From positions 120,168 through 171,545 of the forward strand of contig DHSL01000018.1 in NCBI GenBank assembly GCA_002411345.1: 51,378 bases of DNA. Direction: 5' to 3'. The stretch is from Bacteroidales bacterium UBA5287. GTDB lineage: Bacteria > Bacteroidota > Bacteroidia > Bacteroidales > Dysgonomonadaceae. Below the pieces are notes generated by a model, which saw only the letters and a program-made list of their open reading frames with translations, was not told where the DNA came from and did no database searches. Positions within the stretch are counted from its first letter, which is position 1. The number at the start of each line of letters is the position of its first letter. Positions 1 to 9,232 of the stretch are shown here, piece after piece. A program made the translations under genes and the position numbers.

Positions 1-60
1 GTAATCAAGTCGCTAACAGGTCAAAGAAATAGTGTAGTATAGAAGGACAATATAATATTA
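1..60. repeat. partial copy of type B hairpin repeat at window edge
   Basis: The first ~45 bases match the distal part of the type B repeat found at 31.9-32.4 kb and 51.2 kb (the run from TAATCAAGTCGCT to AAATAGTGTAG). The following AT-rich stretch up to about base 75 matches the sequence after the copy at 51.24-51.33 kb almost base for base. The copy is cut by the window edge. Confidence 0.8.
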
Positions 61-99
61 GTATTGAAAAATATATTTGTTGTTTTTATATTGTCCTTC
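42..99 (-). terminator. perfect 14-bp inverted repeat downstream of wzc
   Basis: Bases 42-55 and 86-99 are perfect reverse complements (GAAGGACAATATAA and its complement) around a 30-nt AT-rich loop. The hairpin starts 16 bases past the wzc stop, at the end of the minus-strand capsule operon, so a transcription stop or mRNA 3'-end stabiliser is the simplest reading. There is no clear T-run after the stem, so intrinsic termination is not certain. Confidence 0.45.
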
Positions 100-115
100 G
101 TATAGTTGGAGTATA

Positions 116-2491
116 TTAATAAATTTCTTTCTTCTTCTTATTGCCCTTACCTTTACTCTTGCTCCCGTGACCATATCCGTACCCATATCCATATCCGTAC
201 CCATACCCGCCACGGTGAAAATCCTCCACATCATTAACCACAAGCAACATATTCGTCAGCTTGTTCTGGTTCATCAGATCGTTGGCAAATTTCAAGTTAC
301 CCTTGCTCGAATAGTTCGCGCGACAAACATATACCGTCGCGTCCGCCACGCGGTTCAGGATCAGCGTATCCGTCACCATACTTGCAGGTGCCGAGTCAAT
401 AATGATATAATCAAACTCCTCACGCAGTTTCTCAAATGCCTTGTCCAGGGTATTTCGTGCCAAAAGCTCCGCAGGGTTGGGTGGTATAGGTCCGGCAGGA
501 AGAATAAACAAGTTCTCTGCCACGCCCGATGGTACAATAAGTTGATCGATATTTTTTTCGAAACCGGACAAATAACTGGTAATACCATTCTTTGTCTCCA
601 GGTTCATATATTCACGTAAGCGCGGAATACGCAAGTCAAGTCCTACCAACAACACGCGTTTGTTTAACAATGATATGCTGATGGCTGTGTTAAGTGCGAC
701 AAACGTTTTTCCTTCTCCCGAAATGGTTGAGGTAAAAGTAACCACTTTCTTTTCTGAACCCAGGGTCAGCATCAGGTTTGTACGTGCCATGCGGAACGCT
801 TCGTTTATCTCGTTGGTCTCGTTTTCACTCACCACCATATCCCCGGCTTCGGTGTTTTTGGGAATATCCACCAACACAGGTATTTTGGAAATCCTGTCTA
901 CATCCCCGCGTGTACGTATCTTGTATTGTAATAGATCCAACAGATAAATGATCACGCCGGGAATCAAAAGCCCTAAAATAAAAGCTGCGAAATAAACCAT
1001 CATTGATTTCGGAGAAACCTTGCTCATCATCATAGGTTCATCCAGCACTTTCGCCTTATTTGCATAAGCAGCAAGTGCCAATGCGTTCTCTTCTCTTTTC
1101 TCCAATAACATCAAAAACAGGCTCGCTTTAATCTGCTGTTCACGCGATAAATCCATGAATTCACGCTCTTGAGTCGGTTTACTGCCAAGTCTTCCTCCGT
1201 AAAGGTTCGCTTGGTTACGGGTTTCACGTTGTTTAATACGGAGTCCCGATTGTACGCTGGTGATAGATGCGTTGATACTCGATTTCAAACCGGATATCTG
1301 GTCGTTCAACCGTTTCATTGCCGGGTTATCCTCTGTCATACTCTGACTCAGTCGCTCTTTTTCTAACAACAGTCGGTTATATTCACTGGTCGTGGCTGCC
1401 AAAGTAGGATCATCAATACCTATGTTTGAAGGAATCGTTTTATTAGCATTTGCCGGGTCTTTCACATAACTGCTCAGCGAAGTTACTACATCCAGTTGAG
1501 TACCTACCTCCACCAGTTGTTGTTCATACTGACTTCCCATCTGTATGTCCCGTTGAAGGTCGGTCTGAATATCAGTCAGCCCCTGTTGTTGTTTGTACTG
1601 TTCAACGTTCTGTTCCGCCGCACTCAGCTCTTGGTCGATAATAGCTATACGTTCATTGATAAAATTCTGTGTATTGCTTGCTTCCTGATTTTTATCTTCA
1701 ATAGCATCGTTGTTATATACTTCAACGAGTGTCTTCAAAAAGTCGCGACCCTTTTGAGGGTAGGGAGTGTTGAGCGATAAATTCAAAACGGATGTCTGTT
1801 TTGATGCGGGAGATACAGTAAGTGCTTCCCTATATGCTTTTATTGCTGCGTTCGGATGTTGAATGATCACCGTCAGCAAACTCTTGTTTATAGGCGTTCC
1901 GGGTCTCAATGTAAATGTGATTACCCCATTGGGTGTCTGCAATAAAGCCGGCGATTTAGTAAATACAGTATCGATGTTTTTACCCTCAATCATGCCATAC
2001 ACATGCAGGTAATTTCTATTCAGCAATTGCATCGAAAACTCAATATTCTCTTTCAGATTATCCAGATCACTCTGCACCATTCCCACAATCACGGGACTGT
2101 CAGTATATAAATCAGTATCTTTGATACGTCCTTTTACAATGTACGAAGTATGGAGTCCCAATCTGTTTATTACTGAACGGATAAGCGAACGCGACTTCAA
2201 GATGTAAGTCTCATTTTCCACATTGCTCACAGCACCCATCATGCTTAAACCCTCCAAGGTGCCCATCATCGGGTTTGCTTTCGCTTCCTTCTCATCTTTA
2301 AGTATTACACTCGATGTCACTTCATAAACAGGTGTAGTGTATCGTAAGTATATGAATGCTAATCCCAGTGCTACTATCAGTCCCAGTAAAAACCATTTCC
2401 AATGTTTAATAAACAACCCGATGATCTCCATCACTGAGATGGTGCTCTCTTCGCTCTCTTCTTTATTGTAGTCTGTATTATATTCAGTCAT
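116..2491 (-). CDS. wzc: Wzc-type polysaccharide co-polymerase / tyrosine autokinase
   Basis: This inner-membrane protein (791 residues) controls capsule or exopolysaccharide chain length and export together with Wza. It has an N-terminal Wzz domain with a membrane segment near residues 33-52, a long periplasmic coiled coil (about 270-420), and a second membrane segment near 500-520. A cytoplasmic CpsD/CapB-like BY-kinase domain follows, with Walker A (SGEGKT), Walker A' (VGLDLRIPRL) and Walker B (IIIDSAP). The C-terminus is a run of alternating Gly-Tyr and then a Lys-rich tail, the usual autophosphorylation cluster. The length is normal for the fused kinase form. It lies 4 bases after wza and is the last gene of the capsule operon. 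Confidence 0.95.
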   Translation of the reverse strand: MTEYNTDYNKEESEESTISVMEIIGLFIKHWKWFLLGLIVALGLAFIYLRYTTPVYEVTSSVILKDEKEAKANPMMGTLEGLSMMGAVSNVENETYILKSRSLIRSVINRLGLHTSYIVKGRIKDTDLYTDSPVIVGMVQSDLDNLKENIEFSMQLLNRNYLHVYGMIEGKNIDTVFTKSPALLQTPNGVITFTLRPGTPINKSLLTVIIQHPNAAIKAYREALTVSPASKQTSVLNLSLNTPYPQKGRDFLKTLVEVYNNDAIEDKNQEASNTQNFINERIAIIDQELSAAEQNVEQYKQQQGLTDIQTDLQRDIQMGSQYEQQLVEVGTQLDVVTSLSSYVKDPANANKTIPSNIGIDDPTLAATTSEYNRLLLEKERLSQSMTEDNPAMKRLNDQISGLKSSINASITSVQSGLRIKQRETRNQANLYGGRLGSKPTQEREFMDLSREQQIKASLFLMLLEKREENALALAAYANKAKVLDEPMMMSKVSPKSMMVYFAAFILGLLIPGVIIYLLDLLQYKIRTRGDVDRISKIPVLVDIPKNTEAGDMVVSENETNEINEAFRMARTNLMLTLGSEKKVVTFTSTISGEGKTFVALNTAISISLLNKRVLLVGLDLRIPRLREYMNLETKNGITSYLSGFEKNIDQLIVPSGVAENLFILPAGPIPPNPAELLARNTLDKAFEKLREEFDYIIIDSAPASMVTDTLILNRVADATVYVCRANYSSKGNLKFANDLMNQNKLTNMLLVVNDVEDFHRGGYGYGYGYGYGYGHGSKSKGKGNKKKKEIY

Positions 2492-2495
2492 TATT

Positions 2496-3305
2496 TTATT
2501 TCAATATATTGATCAACAACGTAGCCACGGAGATTAAAATCGATGTTGCCGACAACCAAATGCCGGTTGCCGAGCCTATCTCTGAGTTCTGTGCTTTCAC
2601 CTTGTTCGGTTCCACATACACTACATCGTTTTGTTGCAGGTAAAAGTCCGGACTAAAAATAATATACCCATTATTCAAATCCATGGGAATTACCATTTTT
2701 TTTCCTTCTGCATCCTCACGGATGATCTTCACGTTATCGCGCCTTCCGTAAATAGTCATATCACCTGCCATGGCAAGTGCTTCAAATATATTCACTTTCT
2801 CGTTTGCAATTGTAAATGTGTTCGGTTTTGCGACCTCTCCCAGTACAGTGATTTTGTAATTCACAAATCGTACTGCTACCACCGGTTCTTCTTTGAGATA
2901 AGTTTTTAGCAGTCCTTTTACTTTGTCTTCTGCATCCCTTTTTGTAAGACCTTTCATTGTGATTTTACCTACTACAGGAAACTCAATCTGGCCATTGTTA
3001 TCTACTAAGTAAGTTTGCAATTGACCATAACCTCCAGAGGCTGTAACTCCGGTTGAAACAGTAGGTGTCATCAAATTAAATGATTTCGAAGCTTCCGGAT
3101 CGGTTGTGGTAACCGTTATTGTCAGTAAGTCCTTTGGCATGATGTGTGCATCGTAGAGTGGTACTGATTGTGATGCATAATCCTCAGCCGTAAAATTTTC
3201 CGTTGCCTGCAGGTACGCGATTTTCTGCGACGAGCCGCAACCAACAAGACTCATTACCATTGCAGCAGTGGCGATGATAATGATTATCAAGGTTTGTTTA
3301 TTCAT
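2496..3305 (-). CDS. wza: Wza-type polysaccharide export outer-membrane lipoprotein
   Basis: This is the outer-membrane export channel of the polysaccharide pathway (269 residues). It has a lipoprotein signal peptide ending in the lipobox LVGC (Cys about residue 23), a Poly_export domain (about 50-150) and one SLBB-type beta-grasp domain (about 150-235). A hydrophobic helix at the C-terminus (about 245-267) fits the membrane-crossing helix of Wza. It directly precedes wzc, its functional partner. A -7-like box (TATTTTTG on the minus strand, 3338-3345) lies just upstream, without a good -33 box. It is short compared with E. coli Wza but normal for the Bacteroidetes version. Confidence 0.93.
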   Translation of the reverse strand: MNKQTLIIIIIATAAMVMSLVGCGSSQKIAYLQATENFTAEDYASQSVPLYDAHIMPKDLLTITVTTTDPEASKSFNLMTPTVSTGVTASGGYGQLQTYLVDNNGQIEFPVVGKITMKGLTKRDAEDKVKGLLKTYLKEEPVVAVRFVNYKITVLGEVAKPNTFTIANEKVNIFEALAMAGDMTIYGRRDNVKIIREDAEGKKMVIPMDLNNGYIIFSPDFYLQQNDVVYVEPNKVKAQNSEIGSATGIWLSATSILISVATLLINILK

Positions 3306-3377
3306 TTTTTTATACTATCGTTTTAGTCTTCAGACCGCAAAAATAGTCATAAAATTCGTAAAATCGATACTTTAACT

Positions 3378-3818
3378 TTAAATTCTCTTAACTGTAAACA
3401 ATGGTATTGAATCATCCGCATTCACCAGCTTAATTAAATTATCTTCTACCGCACCAGTGCTGGCTACCGTTCCAATTAGTGCACGTTCTTTTTCATTTTC
3501 AGGAGTTAAGATAGCAATAGGAAATTTGAAAGAATATTTATAATTCGTTGTTGACTGTTTATAGGAAGGCTTAAAATAGATATAATCAAAACGGCAGTCT
3601 GTAGCGGTAAAAGAAATTGATACAAATGCAGTGCTGTCATTCCAGCGCCATTTTGTGCCATTTAATCCATATCTATATATGTCTGAAGGCAAACCTATAA
3701 TGGGTCTTGATGCTCCAAGGTTATCTTCTTCAGGATCCATATCCCATGTACATGAACTAATGAATATACTTCCTGTTACCAGGATTAATGCTGTTAAAAA
3801 GGATATTTTTTTTTTCAT
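3378..3818 (-). CDS. small lipoprotein of unknown function
   Basis: This 146-residue protein begins with a lipoprotein signal (hydrophobic run, then lipobox ISSC, Cys about residue 23). The mature part is rich in aromatic residues and beta-prone, with a conserved-looking GTKWRWNDSTAF segment, and resembles small Bacteroidetes lipoproteins of the lipocalin-like type. I do not recognise a named family. It lies between the damaged wbuC and wza on the same strand. It may be a periplasmic or outer-membrane accessory of the export machinery, but nothing in the sequence proves this. Confidence 0.7.
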   Translation of the reverse strand: MKKKISFLTALILVTGSIFISSCTWDMDPEEDNLGASRPIIGLPSDIYRYGLNGTKWRWNDSTAFVSISFTATDCRFDYIYFKPSYKQSTTNYKYSFKFPIAILTPENEKERALIGTVASTGAVEDNLIKLVNADDSIPLFTVKRI

Positions 3819-3908
3819 ATCATTAAATTTAATTGAACTTGTTTTTTTCTAAGTTTAAAGTTTGTAAAAATAATGATAAATATCGGATAATCCACTAATT
3901 AGCTATTT

Positions 3909-4300
3909 TTATTTTAAAATATCTTCTTCCTTAAAAGGTAAATATGGCCCGTCTTTTATTTCAAAGATTACCGTTCCACTTTCTAACACCTCAAGAGTGT
4001 GCCACTGTCCTTTGGGAATGTGAATATCATATTCATTTATTAACGGATCAATATCAAATGTTGCAATTATTTTTTTTCATTATCATAAAAAAGAACCCGT
4101 ATTGAACCACGTAATATGATATAAGTTTCAGCTGTTTCAGTATGACGGTGTATAGGAAGAATAGTGCCTGGTTCCAATGCGTTCAATAATCGTTGAGCTT
4201 TCGCATCCAGACTTTCATGCAGGTTATAATTTATTCTCAGACGCTCACTTGCTTTCCCTTTTTCAGTTACTTTATTCAGTAAATTTTCGTTTATCAGTAT
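3909..4300 (-). pseudogene. WbuC-family cupin, frameshifted and lacking a normal start
   Basis: The minus strand encodes a cupin of the WbuC family, often found in O-antigen and capsule loci: INENLLNKVTEKG, then LEPGTILPIHRHTETAETYI (the HRH...E metal-binding pattern), then IPKGQWHTLEVLESGTVIFE. The frame breaks at an 8-A run (4070-4077, read as T on the plus strand). One extra A would join GAAAAAAA to ATAATTGCA and restore the reading frame. No ATG, GTG or TTG start lies in frame between the upstream stop and the first conserved residues; the nearest ATG (about 4305) is out of frame. The gene overlaps the 3' end of the upstream transferase by about 29 bases. A homopolymer sequencing error could explain the frameshift, but not the missing start. 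Confidence 0.8.
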
Positions 4301-5234
4301 ACCATTTAAATTTTAAACTATATATTGAAATCAGTACAATTGTTAATAAAAAAAAGATCCACCATCCCATAATAGGGTAGAGGAGTATAATTAGTGCTGA
4401 ACAGATCAACTGCACTACAAAATAGATAGTTGATACCAGTCGATGATCCATTTTTCGCTCATTTGCCAGTATTTGATAAAAATGCAGTCGATGTGCCTCC
4501 ATAATGTTCTGTTTAAGATAGATACGATGCAAAATTGTCACCACTACATCTACTCCATACACCAATAAGAAACCTAACCAAATCAAGTTGTTTGTTTTGA
4601 TAATTAGCAACAGTAGCAGTGTCACAATCCAAAATGCAATGCTCACACTCCCTACATCCCCGGCGAAACATTTCGCCCTTTTTCGGAAATTGAAGAAGAG
4701 GAATACTACTGAAGCAATCATCGGGAACCATATCAAGTCAGGGTTCATGAAGTTTTCGAACGTCAGATTTACATATTGAAGTGATGCCAGTACTGCCATG
4801 CTGTATAGACCCGTGATACCATTTATACCGTCCATAAAGTTATACGCATTCACGATGCCGATAAATATAATGTACCCAATTAAGATTGCCCACCAAGGGA
4901 ATACTCCATATACATTTGCAAGATAAAATACACAGCTCATTGCCAACAACTGAAAAAGTAGGCGTACTTTTTGTCCCAGGTTCTGCACATCATCCCAAAA
5001 GCTCACCCCGGCAATCAAGGTTATTCCTGCAAAGAACCACCCCGCTTGTTCAGAAGGATTAAAAATTAGGTAAAGTAATGCCATTACCCAGTATATGATG
5101 CCCCCACCACGGATTGTGATGTAATTGTGCGAGCTCCGCTCGTTCGGTTTATCGATGATGTTGAACCTGTCCGCTATTTTGAAGTAGAGTAATTCCGTAA
5201 CAAACAGTAAAATAAATAGAATTAAATATATCAT
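4272..5234 (-). CDS. WecA/MraY-like undecaprenyl-phosphate sugar-1-phosphate transferase
   Basis: This integral membrane enzyme (320 residues, about 9-10 hydrophobic helices) starts repeat-unit assembly by moving a sugar-1-phosphate onto undecaprenyl phosphate. It shows the family motifs: DKPNERSSH near residue 33, NAYNFMDGINGI (catalytic Asp pair region), AGDVGS (metal-binding Asp) and the AHRLHFYQ cytoplasmic loop that stands in for HIHH. It resembles WbpL/WecA rather than MraY of cell wall synthesis, and its position inside the capsule locus agrees. It starts 6 bases after the SDR gene, consistent with one transcript and a possible epimerase-transferase pairing as in the WbpV/WbpL type. 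Confidence 0.9.
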   Translation of the reverse strand: MIYLILFILLFVTELLYFKIADRFNIIDKPNERSSHNYITIRGGGIIYWVMALLYLIFNPSEQAGWFFAGITLIAGVSFWDDVQNLGQKVRLLFQLLAMSCVFYLANVYGVFPWWAILIGYIIFIGIVNAYNFMDGINGITGLYSMAVLASLQYVNLTFENFMNPDLIWFPMIASVVFLFFNFRKRAKCFAGDVGSVSIAFWIVTLLLLLIIKTNNLIWLGFLLVYGVDVVVTILHRIYLKQNIMEAHRLHFYQILANERKMDHRLVSTIYFVVQLICSALIILLYPIMGWWIFFLLTIVLISIYSLKFKWYTDKRKFTE

Positions 5235-5240
5235 TATCTA

Positions 5241-6179
5241 TTATTTAAAACTCTCTAATGTCTTTCGCATGCCATCGTATGCAGTGACCGGCATCTTATC
5301 AATTCCAAGTGCACGTTTAATTTTTTCGTTGCTGACAACGTAGTTCTCCGTTAATTTTTTCAACCGTTCCTTATTCAGTGGCAGATGCAAAACCCCACCA
5401 AACGAAGCAGCAAAATTCATTAAGCTTTTCGATAACTTCCAAATATGCGCTTTTTTACCAACTGACTCACTAATCAGTTGAATCAATTCGTTTGTAGATA
5501 AAGGATCATCATCACCCACATGGTAGATGCCACTCTCAATATTTTCTTTAACAATCAATTGTTCCACCACATAAGAAATATTATCAATAGAACAGAATGA
5601 TCGATGGTTCTCAAATTCACCAAGCGGCCATGGTATACCTTTACTTACTACGTTATATAATAGGTTCAGGTTCCCCTTATTTCCCGGTCCATGGATCATG
5701 CAAGGACGCAGGATATAAACTTTCTTCTGTTTTGCATCTGCTTCAGCTTTTTTACTTAGTAGATATTCTTCAGCACGTATTTTTGATTCACCATACGGAC
5801 CAACTGGATACGGTGCTACATTCTCTGTTAACACATCACCGGGTACGATATCAACTGCCGCTTTCACCGAGCTGAAGAAGATAAATGTTTTAGCATCTGA
5901 TTGAAGGAAATAGTCGAATATCTTTTGTGTTAATCCCGTGTTTACATCAAAATAAACCTTTGCCTCACTTTGTCTTTTTGTGTCATGCGCTTTACCCGCA
6001 AGATGAACAATTGCATCTAATTGCGGTAATTTTCCTAGTTCATCCCATGAAAAAGTTTTTGCCACACCCTGCTTTTCCATTTGTTTGATATCTAATCCAA
6101 AAAGCGTATGATTTTTCCACCAATTATTTGTAAAATTAGAACCAACGAAGCCGTTAATGCCAGTGATAAGTATCTTCAT
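5241..6179 (-). CDS. NAD-dependent epimerase/dehydratase (extended SDR)
   Basis: This 312-residue enzyme acts on a nucleotide sugar for the capsule repeat unit. The N-terminal Rossmann motif ITGINGFVGSN (Gly 7, 10, 13) is intact, the active-site Tyr-x-x-x-Lys is Y129/K133 (YGESK), and the preceding Ser is at 103-104 (FFSSVKA). The sequence resembles WbpV/WbjF-type 4-epimerases or 4-ketoreductases that supply the WecA-like transferase encoded next to it, but the substrate cannot be read from sequence. It overlaps the upstream GT2 stop by 4 bases (ATGA), a sign of translational coupling. Confidence 0.88.
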   Translation of the reverse strand: MKILITGINGFVGSNFTNNWWKNHTLFGLDIKQMEKQGVAKTFSWDELGKLPQLDAIVHLAGKAHDTKRQSEAKVYFDVNTGLTQKIFDYFLQSDAKTFIFFSSVKAAVDIVPGDVLTENVAPYPVGPYGESKIRAEEYLLSKKAEADAKQKKVYILRPCMIHGPGNKGNLNLLYNVVSKGIPWPLGEFENHRSFCSIDNISYVVEQLIVKENIESGIYHVGDDDPLSTNELIQLISESVGKKAHIWKLSKSLMNFAASFGGVLHLPLNKERLKKLTENYVVSNEKIKRALGIDKMPVTAYDGMRKTLESFK

Positions 6180-6922
6180 TTCCTTATTTCAAAAATTTTT
6201 AAAAAATACTTAAGACTTAATATACACATATTAGTGTATATTCCGTATTTCTTACATGCTCTCACAATTTCCTTATTTAAAATAATCCTACTATTAAAGT
6301 TTTCGGTACTCACTCCCCCTGTACGCATAGTAACAAAATCTTTTTTTAAGTATTTGTAATTTATTTTCTTTATGTACAAATACCTAATTAACAAATCAAA
6401 ATCAGATGCAATTTTATAATCTAAAGCATAAAGACCATATTTTTCATAACATTCCCTTTTCATATAAAATGAAGGATGAGCTGGCATAAATCCAAACCTG
6501 AATAGAGATGGTTTAAATACTGCAGAGGAATAATAACGGACACATTTAGAAAGATTGTCGGGTTTAACAAAATGTACATCTCCATACAATGCATCAATTT
6601 TGTTTTTTTTAAATGTTTCTACAACAATAGATATTACATTATTTGATGTAAAATAATCATCTGAATTAAGTATTCCAATCACATCACCAGTAGCTGATTT
6701 TATGCCCTTATTCATTGCATCATAAATTCCTTTATCCGGTTCGGATACAATTTTCTCAACTCTGTTGGGTAAACCATTTATAATATCTAGTGTTTTATCT
6801 TTTGAGGCACCATCTATAATTATATGCTCAATATTTCTATATGACTGATCATTTACAGACTTCACACAATCTGCTATATGTGCTGCACTGTTATATGTAG
6901 CAGTTATAATACTAATTTTCAT
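6176..6922 (-). CDS. GT2-family glycosyltransferase
   Basis: This cytoplasmic GT-A fold glycosyltransferase (248 residues) belongs to family 2. It has the N-terminal ISIITATYNSA strand, the nucleotide-binding DGASKDKT, and the metal-binding NSDD at about residues 85-88. It is of the short WcaA-like type without membrane segments and adds one sugar of the repeat unit; donor and acceptor are unknown. The stop overlaps the next start by 4 bases, so it is co-translated with the epimerase. Confidence 0.9.
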   Translation of the reverse strand: MKISIITATYNSAAHIADCVKSVNDQSYRNIEHIIIDGASKDKTLDIINGLPNRVEKIVSEPDKGIYDAMNKGIKSATGDVIGILNSDDYFTSNNVISIVVETFKKNKIDALYGDVHFVKPDNLSKCVRYYSSAVFKPSLFRFGFMPAHPSFYMKRECYEKYGLYALDYKIASDFDLLIRYLYIKKINYKYLKKDFVTMRTGGVSTENFNSRIILNKEIVRACKKYGIYTNMCILSLKYFLKIFEIRK

Positions 6923-6933
6923 CCTTTTATTTT

Positions 6934-7272
6934 TTATCTATCATTCAATCCAAATATCTGTTCCATTAAGTGCCACTTTTGGTGTGAAGCTTGCCCCGGA
7001 ATTGATACCTGATATTTCGACATATAAGTTTCCCATTCAGACTGACGTGGAAGTTTTGCAAGTCTATTATTATCTTTTTCCCAGTCGAAATCATCAGTGG
7101 TATCCATAATCATAAATAATCGGTTATCATACAGATAAATCTGCATATCCAAGATACCTACACTGCGGATTCCATCTTTGATTTCCTTCCAAACGTGCTT
7201 ATGTTCATCCACATATGCGGTAATCAATTTTGGATCATTGTATAATTCTAATGTCTGACAGTATCGTTTCAT
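6934..7272 (-). CDS. L-rhamnose mutarotase-like protein
   Basis: This 112-residue ferredoxin-like-fold protein matches the RhaM family, which interconverts anomers of L-rhamnose or related 6-deoxy sugars. The aligned pattern DEHKHVWKEI corresponds to the H-x-x-(I/V)-W-x-E signature of E. coli RhaM, followed by the YLYDNRLFMIMDT strand and a C-terminal WHLMEQIF segment. The length is normal. It sits in the capsule operon, not beside rhamnose catabolic genes. It may act on a capsule 6-deoxy sugar or be a passenger. The upstream 196-base gap holds a gene stub. Confidence 0.8.
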   Translation of the reverse strand: MKRYCQTLELYNDPKLITAYVDEHKHVWKEIKDGIRSVGILDMQIYLYDNRLFMIMDTTDDFDWEKDNNRLAKLPRQSEWETYMSKYQVSIPGQASHQKWHLMEQIFGLNDR

Positions 7273-7281
7273 TTGTGTTAA

Positions 7282-7462
7282 TTATTTTTTTAAGACGGTG
7301 AGACTTGAAATCCTTTGTTGAAAAGTGGCATATTCACAAAGCGTGTTTTGTCGTTTATTTGACCAATCTTCTTCCAATACTATCAGAGTTCGTATTGCTA
7401 CTTGCGGTTTATTTAAAAAATCCAAATCTCAAATATATAATTCGTTAATACTGAATTGTTCT
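7282..7462 (-). pseudogene. C-terminal stub of an unidentified capsule-locus gene
   Basis: The minus strand has a protein-like reading frame without a start: FLNKPQVAIRTLIVLEEDW, then SNKRQNTLCEYATFQQRIS, with a stop at 7282-7284. An in-frame TGA lies about 8 codons upstream (near 7425), and no ATG is available. It directly follows the end of the ABC-3C ATPase gene. I read it as the tail of an older gene cut off when the ABC-3C cassette arrived. The family is not recognised. Confidence 0.4.
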
Positions 7463-7468
7463 TTGTTT

Positions 7469-9232
7469 TTAAAAACTATTCAAAAAAAGTTTTCCTTGAT
7501 CATTCAAATCATTTAATTGAAGACAAATTTCATCCTGATTAAACTGAAATAAAGTTCCATCATTTTGCATAGGTAAGTCAGAATCTATGAGTGAAATAAT
7601 AAGTTGTAAATTATACTTTTGACAAATAGACTTTAGTTTATCTAAAAGTAGTAGTTTAATTCGGTTGTCTAATCCTTCCAATATACCATCATGATATGCA
7701 AAACGAAAAAATGAATTATTAGAATAATAAATAAGTAACGATAAATCAAAAGCCATACAAAGAATTTTTTTATACGAAGTACCTTCAGCTTCAGAAGTAG
7801 ATGTTCTATCCGCAGAATTAACATATTCAGCCGAGAATTCCACATTTCCCTGATTGTTTTGTTTAATAGAGATTAAAGCATTTCTCCTTACAATGTCAGT
7901 TATAATATCATTGAAAATTTTATTTATTTCGGCATGTTTACGTTCACTTATAGCTTGTGAAATTATTTCAATAGAATCATCAATCTGTTCGTTTAATTGA
8001 CTTATTTTTTCTTCTATTTCTATAGATATGTCAATCAACCTTAGCTTTTCATTCAAAAGTTCAATCTCAGCTTCTAGTTGAGCTAATTGTTTTTGATATA
8101 CTTTAAATTTCGAATAAGAATCCTTTTCCGTTAAAAAAGAAAGTTGCTCACTTTTCGTTTTTTCTAGTTGTTCAAGTTCTTTATTTACAATAGTAAATTC
8201 GTTCTTGAGTTCTTGCAAATTATCAGCCAAATATTTTTTGCGTTCATTCGAGATAGATTTATTGAATTGTTCTAAATCTTCGTATTTATTTATTAAAATG
8301 TTTGGAAAATACAAATTTACCTCTTTGAAAAGCTCTTTCAATTTGGCAACATTCACGTCGTTGATTGCGTTTTGCAACGATTCTTCGGTTTTTGTTATTT
8401 CATATCCGATACGATATCTTTCTGTGTTCAATGTTTGAATTTTAAAATCCAAATCTTCAATTAAATCTTTTGTTAAAAATTTGTCTTGTAAGAAAAAATT
8501 GAATTTATCAATTGTTTCTTCAGCAACATCTTTTTCTCGTTGTCTTATATCAATCAGACCTAATATTTTATCCTTTTCTTTAGTATCAATTCTGTTCTCT
8601 TTTTGCAATAAAAGAATTCGTTTTTTTTGATCCTCTGCTTCCTGTTCTAATTCAAGTTTTTTAACGATTAAATTGCCGTTAAATCCCAAAAGTTCAAATA
8701 CAAAAGGTTTCCAATTTTTATGCGGTCCTTTGAATTTACTCAATTGAAAAACATCCGTATAATCTTGTTGTGATCTAAGAAAATATGTGATAGATTTTCT
8801 ATATCCAAAATTTGTCAATGCATCAAAAGATAGATATTCATTCAATTTATCTTTTGCTTTTTCAAATGATAAATCTTCTACATCCCATTCAGATGGAACT
8901 GTAAAGTCTGACAAGGGTAAATCGTTTTCTTTAAAAGATATTTTTGAGGGGGTATCTATACTGCGTCTGATTATCAGATATTTTGCGCTGTTTAATTCAA
9001 TTTCAAGATAGAAAATTTGTCCTTGAAAAACTGGATTACCCAATAGACCTTTTCCTTTTTCAAATTTTGCCAACAATAGAAAATCAACTACATGAATCAA
9101 TGATGTCTTTCCCAAATTATGAGTGTCCTTTTTTTGCGTCTTGTCATGAATCGTTGCCAAAACGACGTTAAAAATTCTATTTAATTTAATATTTATGAAA
9201 TTTTTATTTGAAAAAATTCTTACTAGTCTCAT
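7469..9232 (-). CDS. ABC-3C system ATPase, DUF2326 (RecN/SMC-like)
   Basis: This is the ABC-type ATPase of an ABC-three-component conflict system (587 residues). The N-terminal half-site carries the variant Walker A of this clade (DTHNLGKTSL, about residues 36-45). A long antiparallel coiled coil fills residues ~200-440, as in SMC/RecN proteins. The C-terminal half is DUF2326, with the signature-like segment SEAEGTSYKKILCMAFDLSL and the Walker-B-like FAYHDGILEGLD. Its start overlaps the stop of the small middle component by 4 bases. Family knowledge predicts that it senses a nucleic-acid or phage cue and licenses the effector encoded first in the operon. It is inserted between capsule genes and is AT-rich. 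Confidence 0.85.
   Translation of the reverse strand: MRLVRIFSNKNFINIKLNRIFNVVLATIHDKTQKKDTHNLGKTSLIHVVDFLLLAKFEKGKGLLGNPVFQGQIFYLEIELNSAKYLIIRRSIDTPSKISFKENDLPLSDFTVPSEWDVEDLSFEKAKDKLNEYLSFDALTNFGYRKSITYFLRSQQDYTDVFQLSKFKGPHKNWKPFVFELLGFNGNLIVKKLELEQEAEDQKKRILLLQKENRIDTKEKDKILGLIDIRQREKDVAEETIDKFNFFLQDKFLTKDLIEDLDFKIQTLNTERYRIGYEITKTEESLQNAINDVNVAKLKELFKEVNLYFPNILINKYEDLEQFNKSISNERKKYLADNLQELKNEFTIVNKELEQLEKTKSEQLSFLTEKDSYSKFKVYQKQLAQLEAEIELLNEKLRLIDISIEIEEKISQLNEQIDDSIEIISQAISERKHAEINKIFNDIITDIVRRNALISIKQNNQGNVEFSAEYVNSADRTSTSEAEGTSYKKILCMAFDLSLLIYYSNNSFFRFAYHDGILEGLDNRIKLLLLDKLKSICQKYNLQLIISLIDSDLPMQNDGTLFQFNQDEICLQLNDLNDQGKLFLNSF

Noticed and set aside
77..619. Open frame of 180 codons on the plus strand over wzc
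   Set aside because: It is the antisense shadow of the Wzc kinase domain, whose motifs are intact on the other strand.
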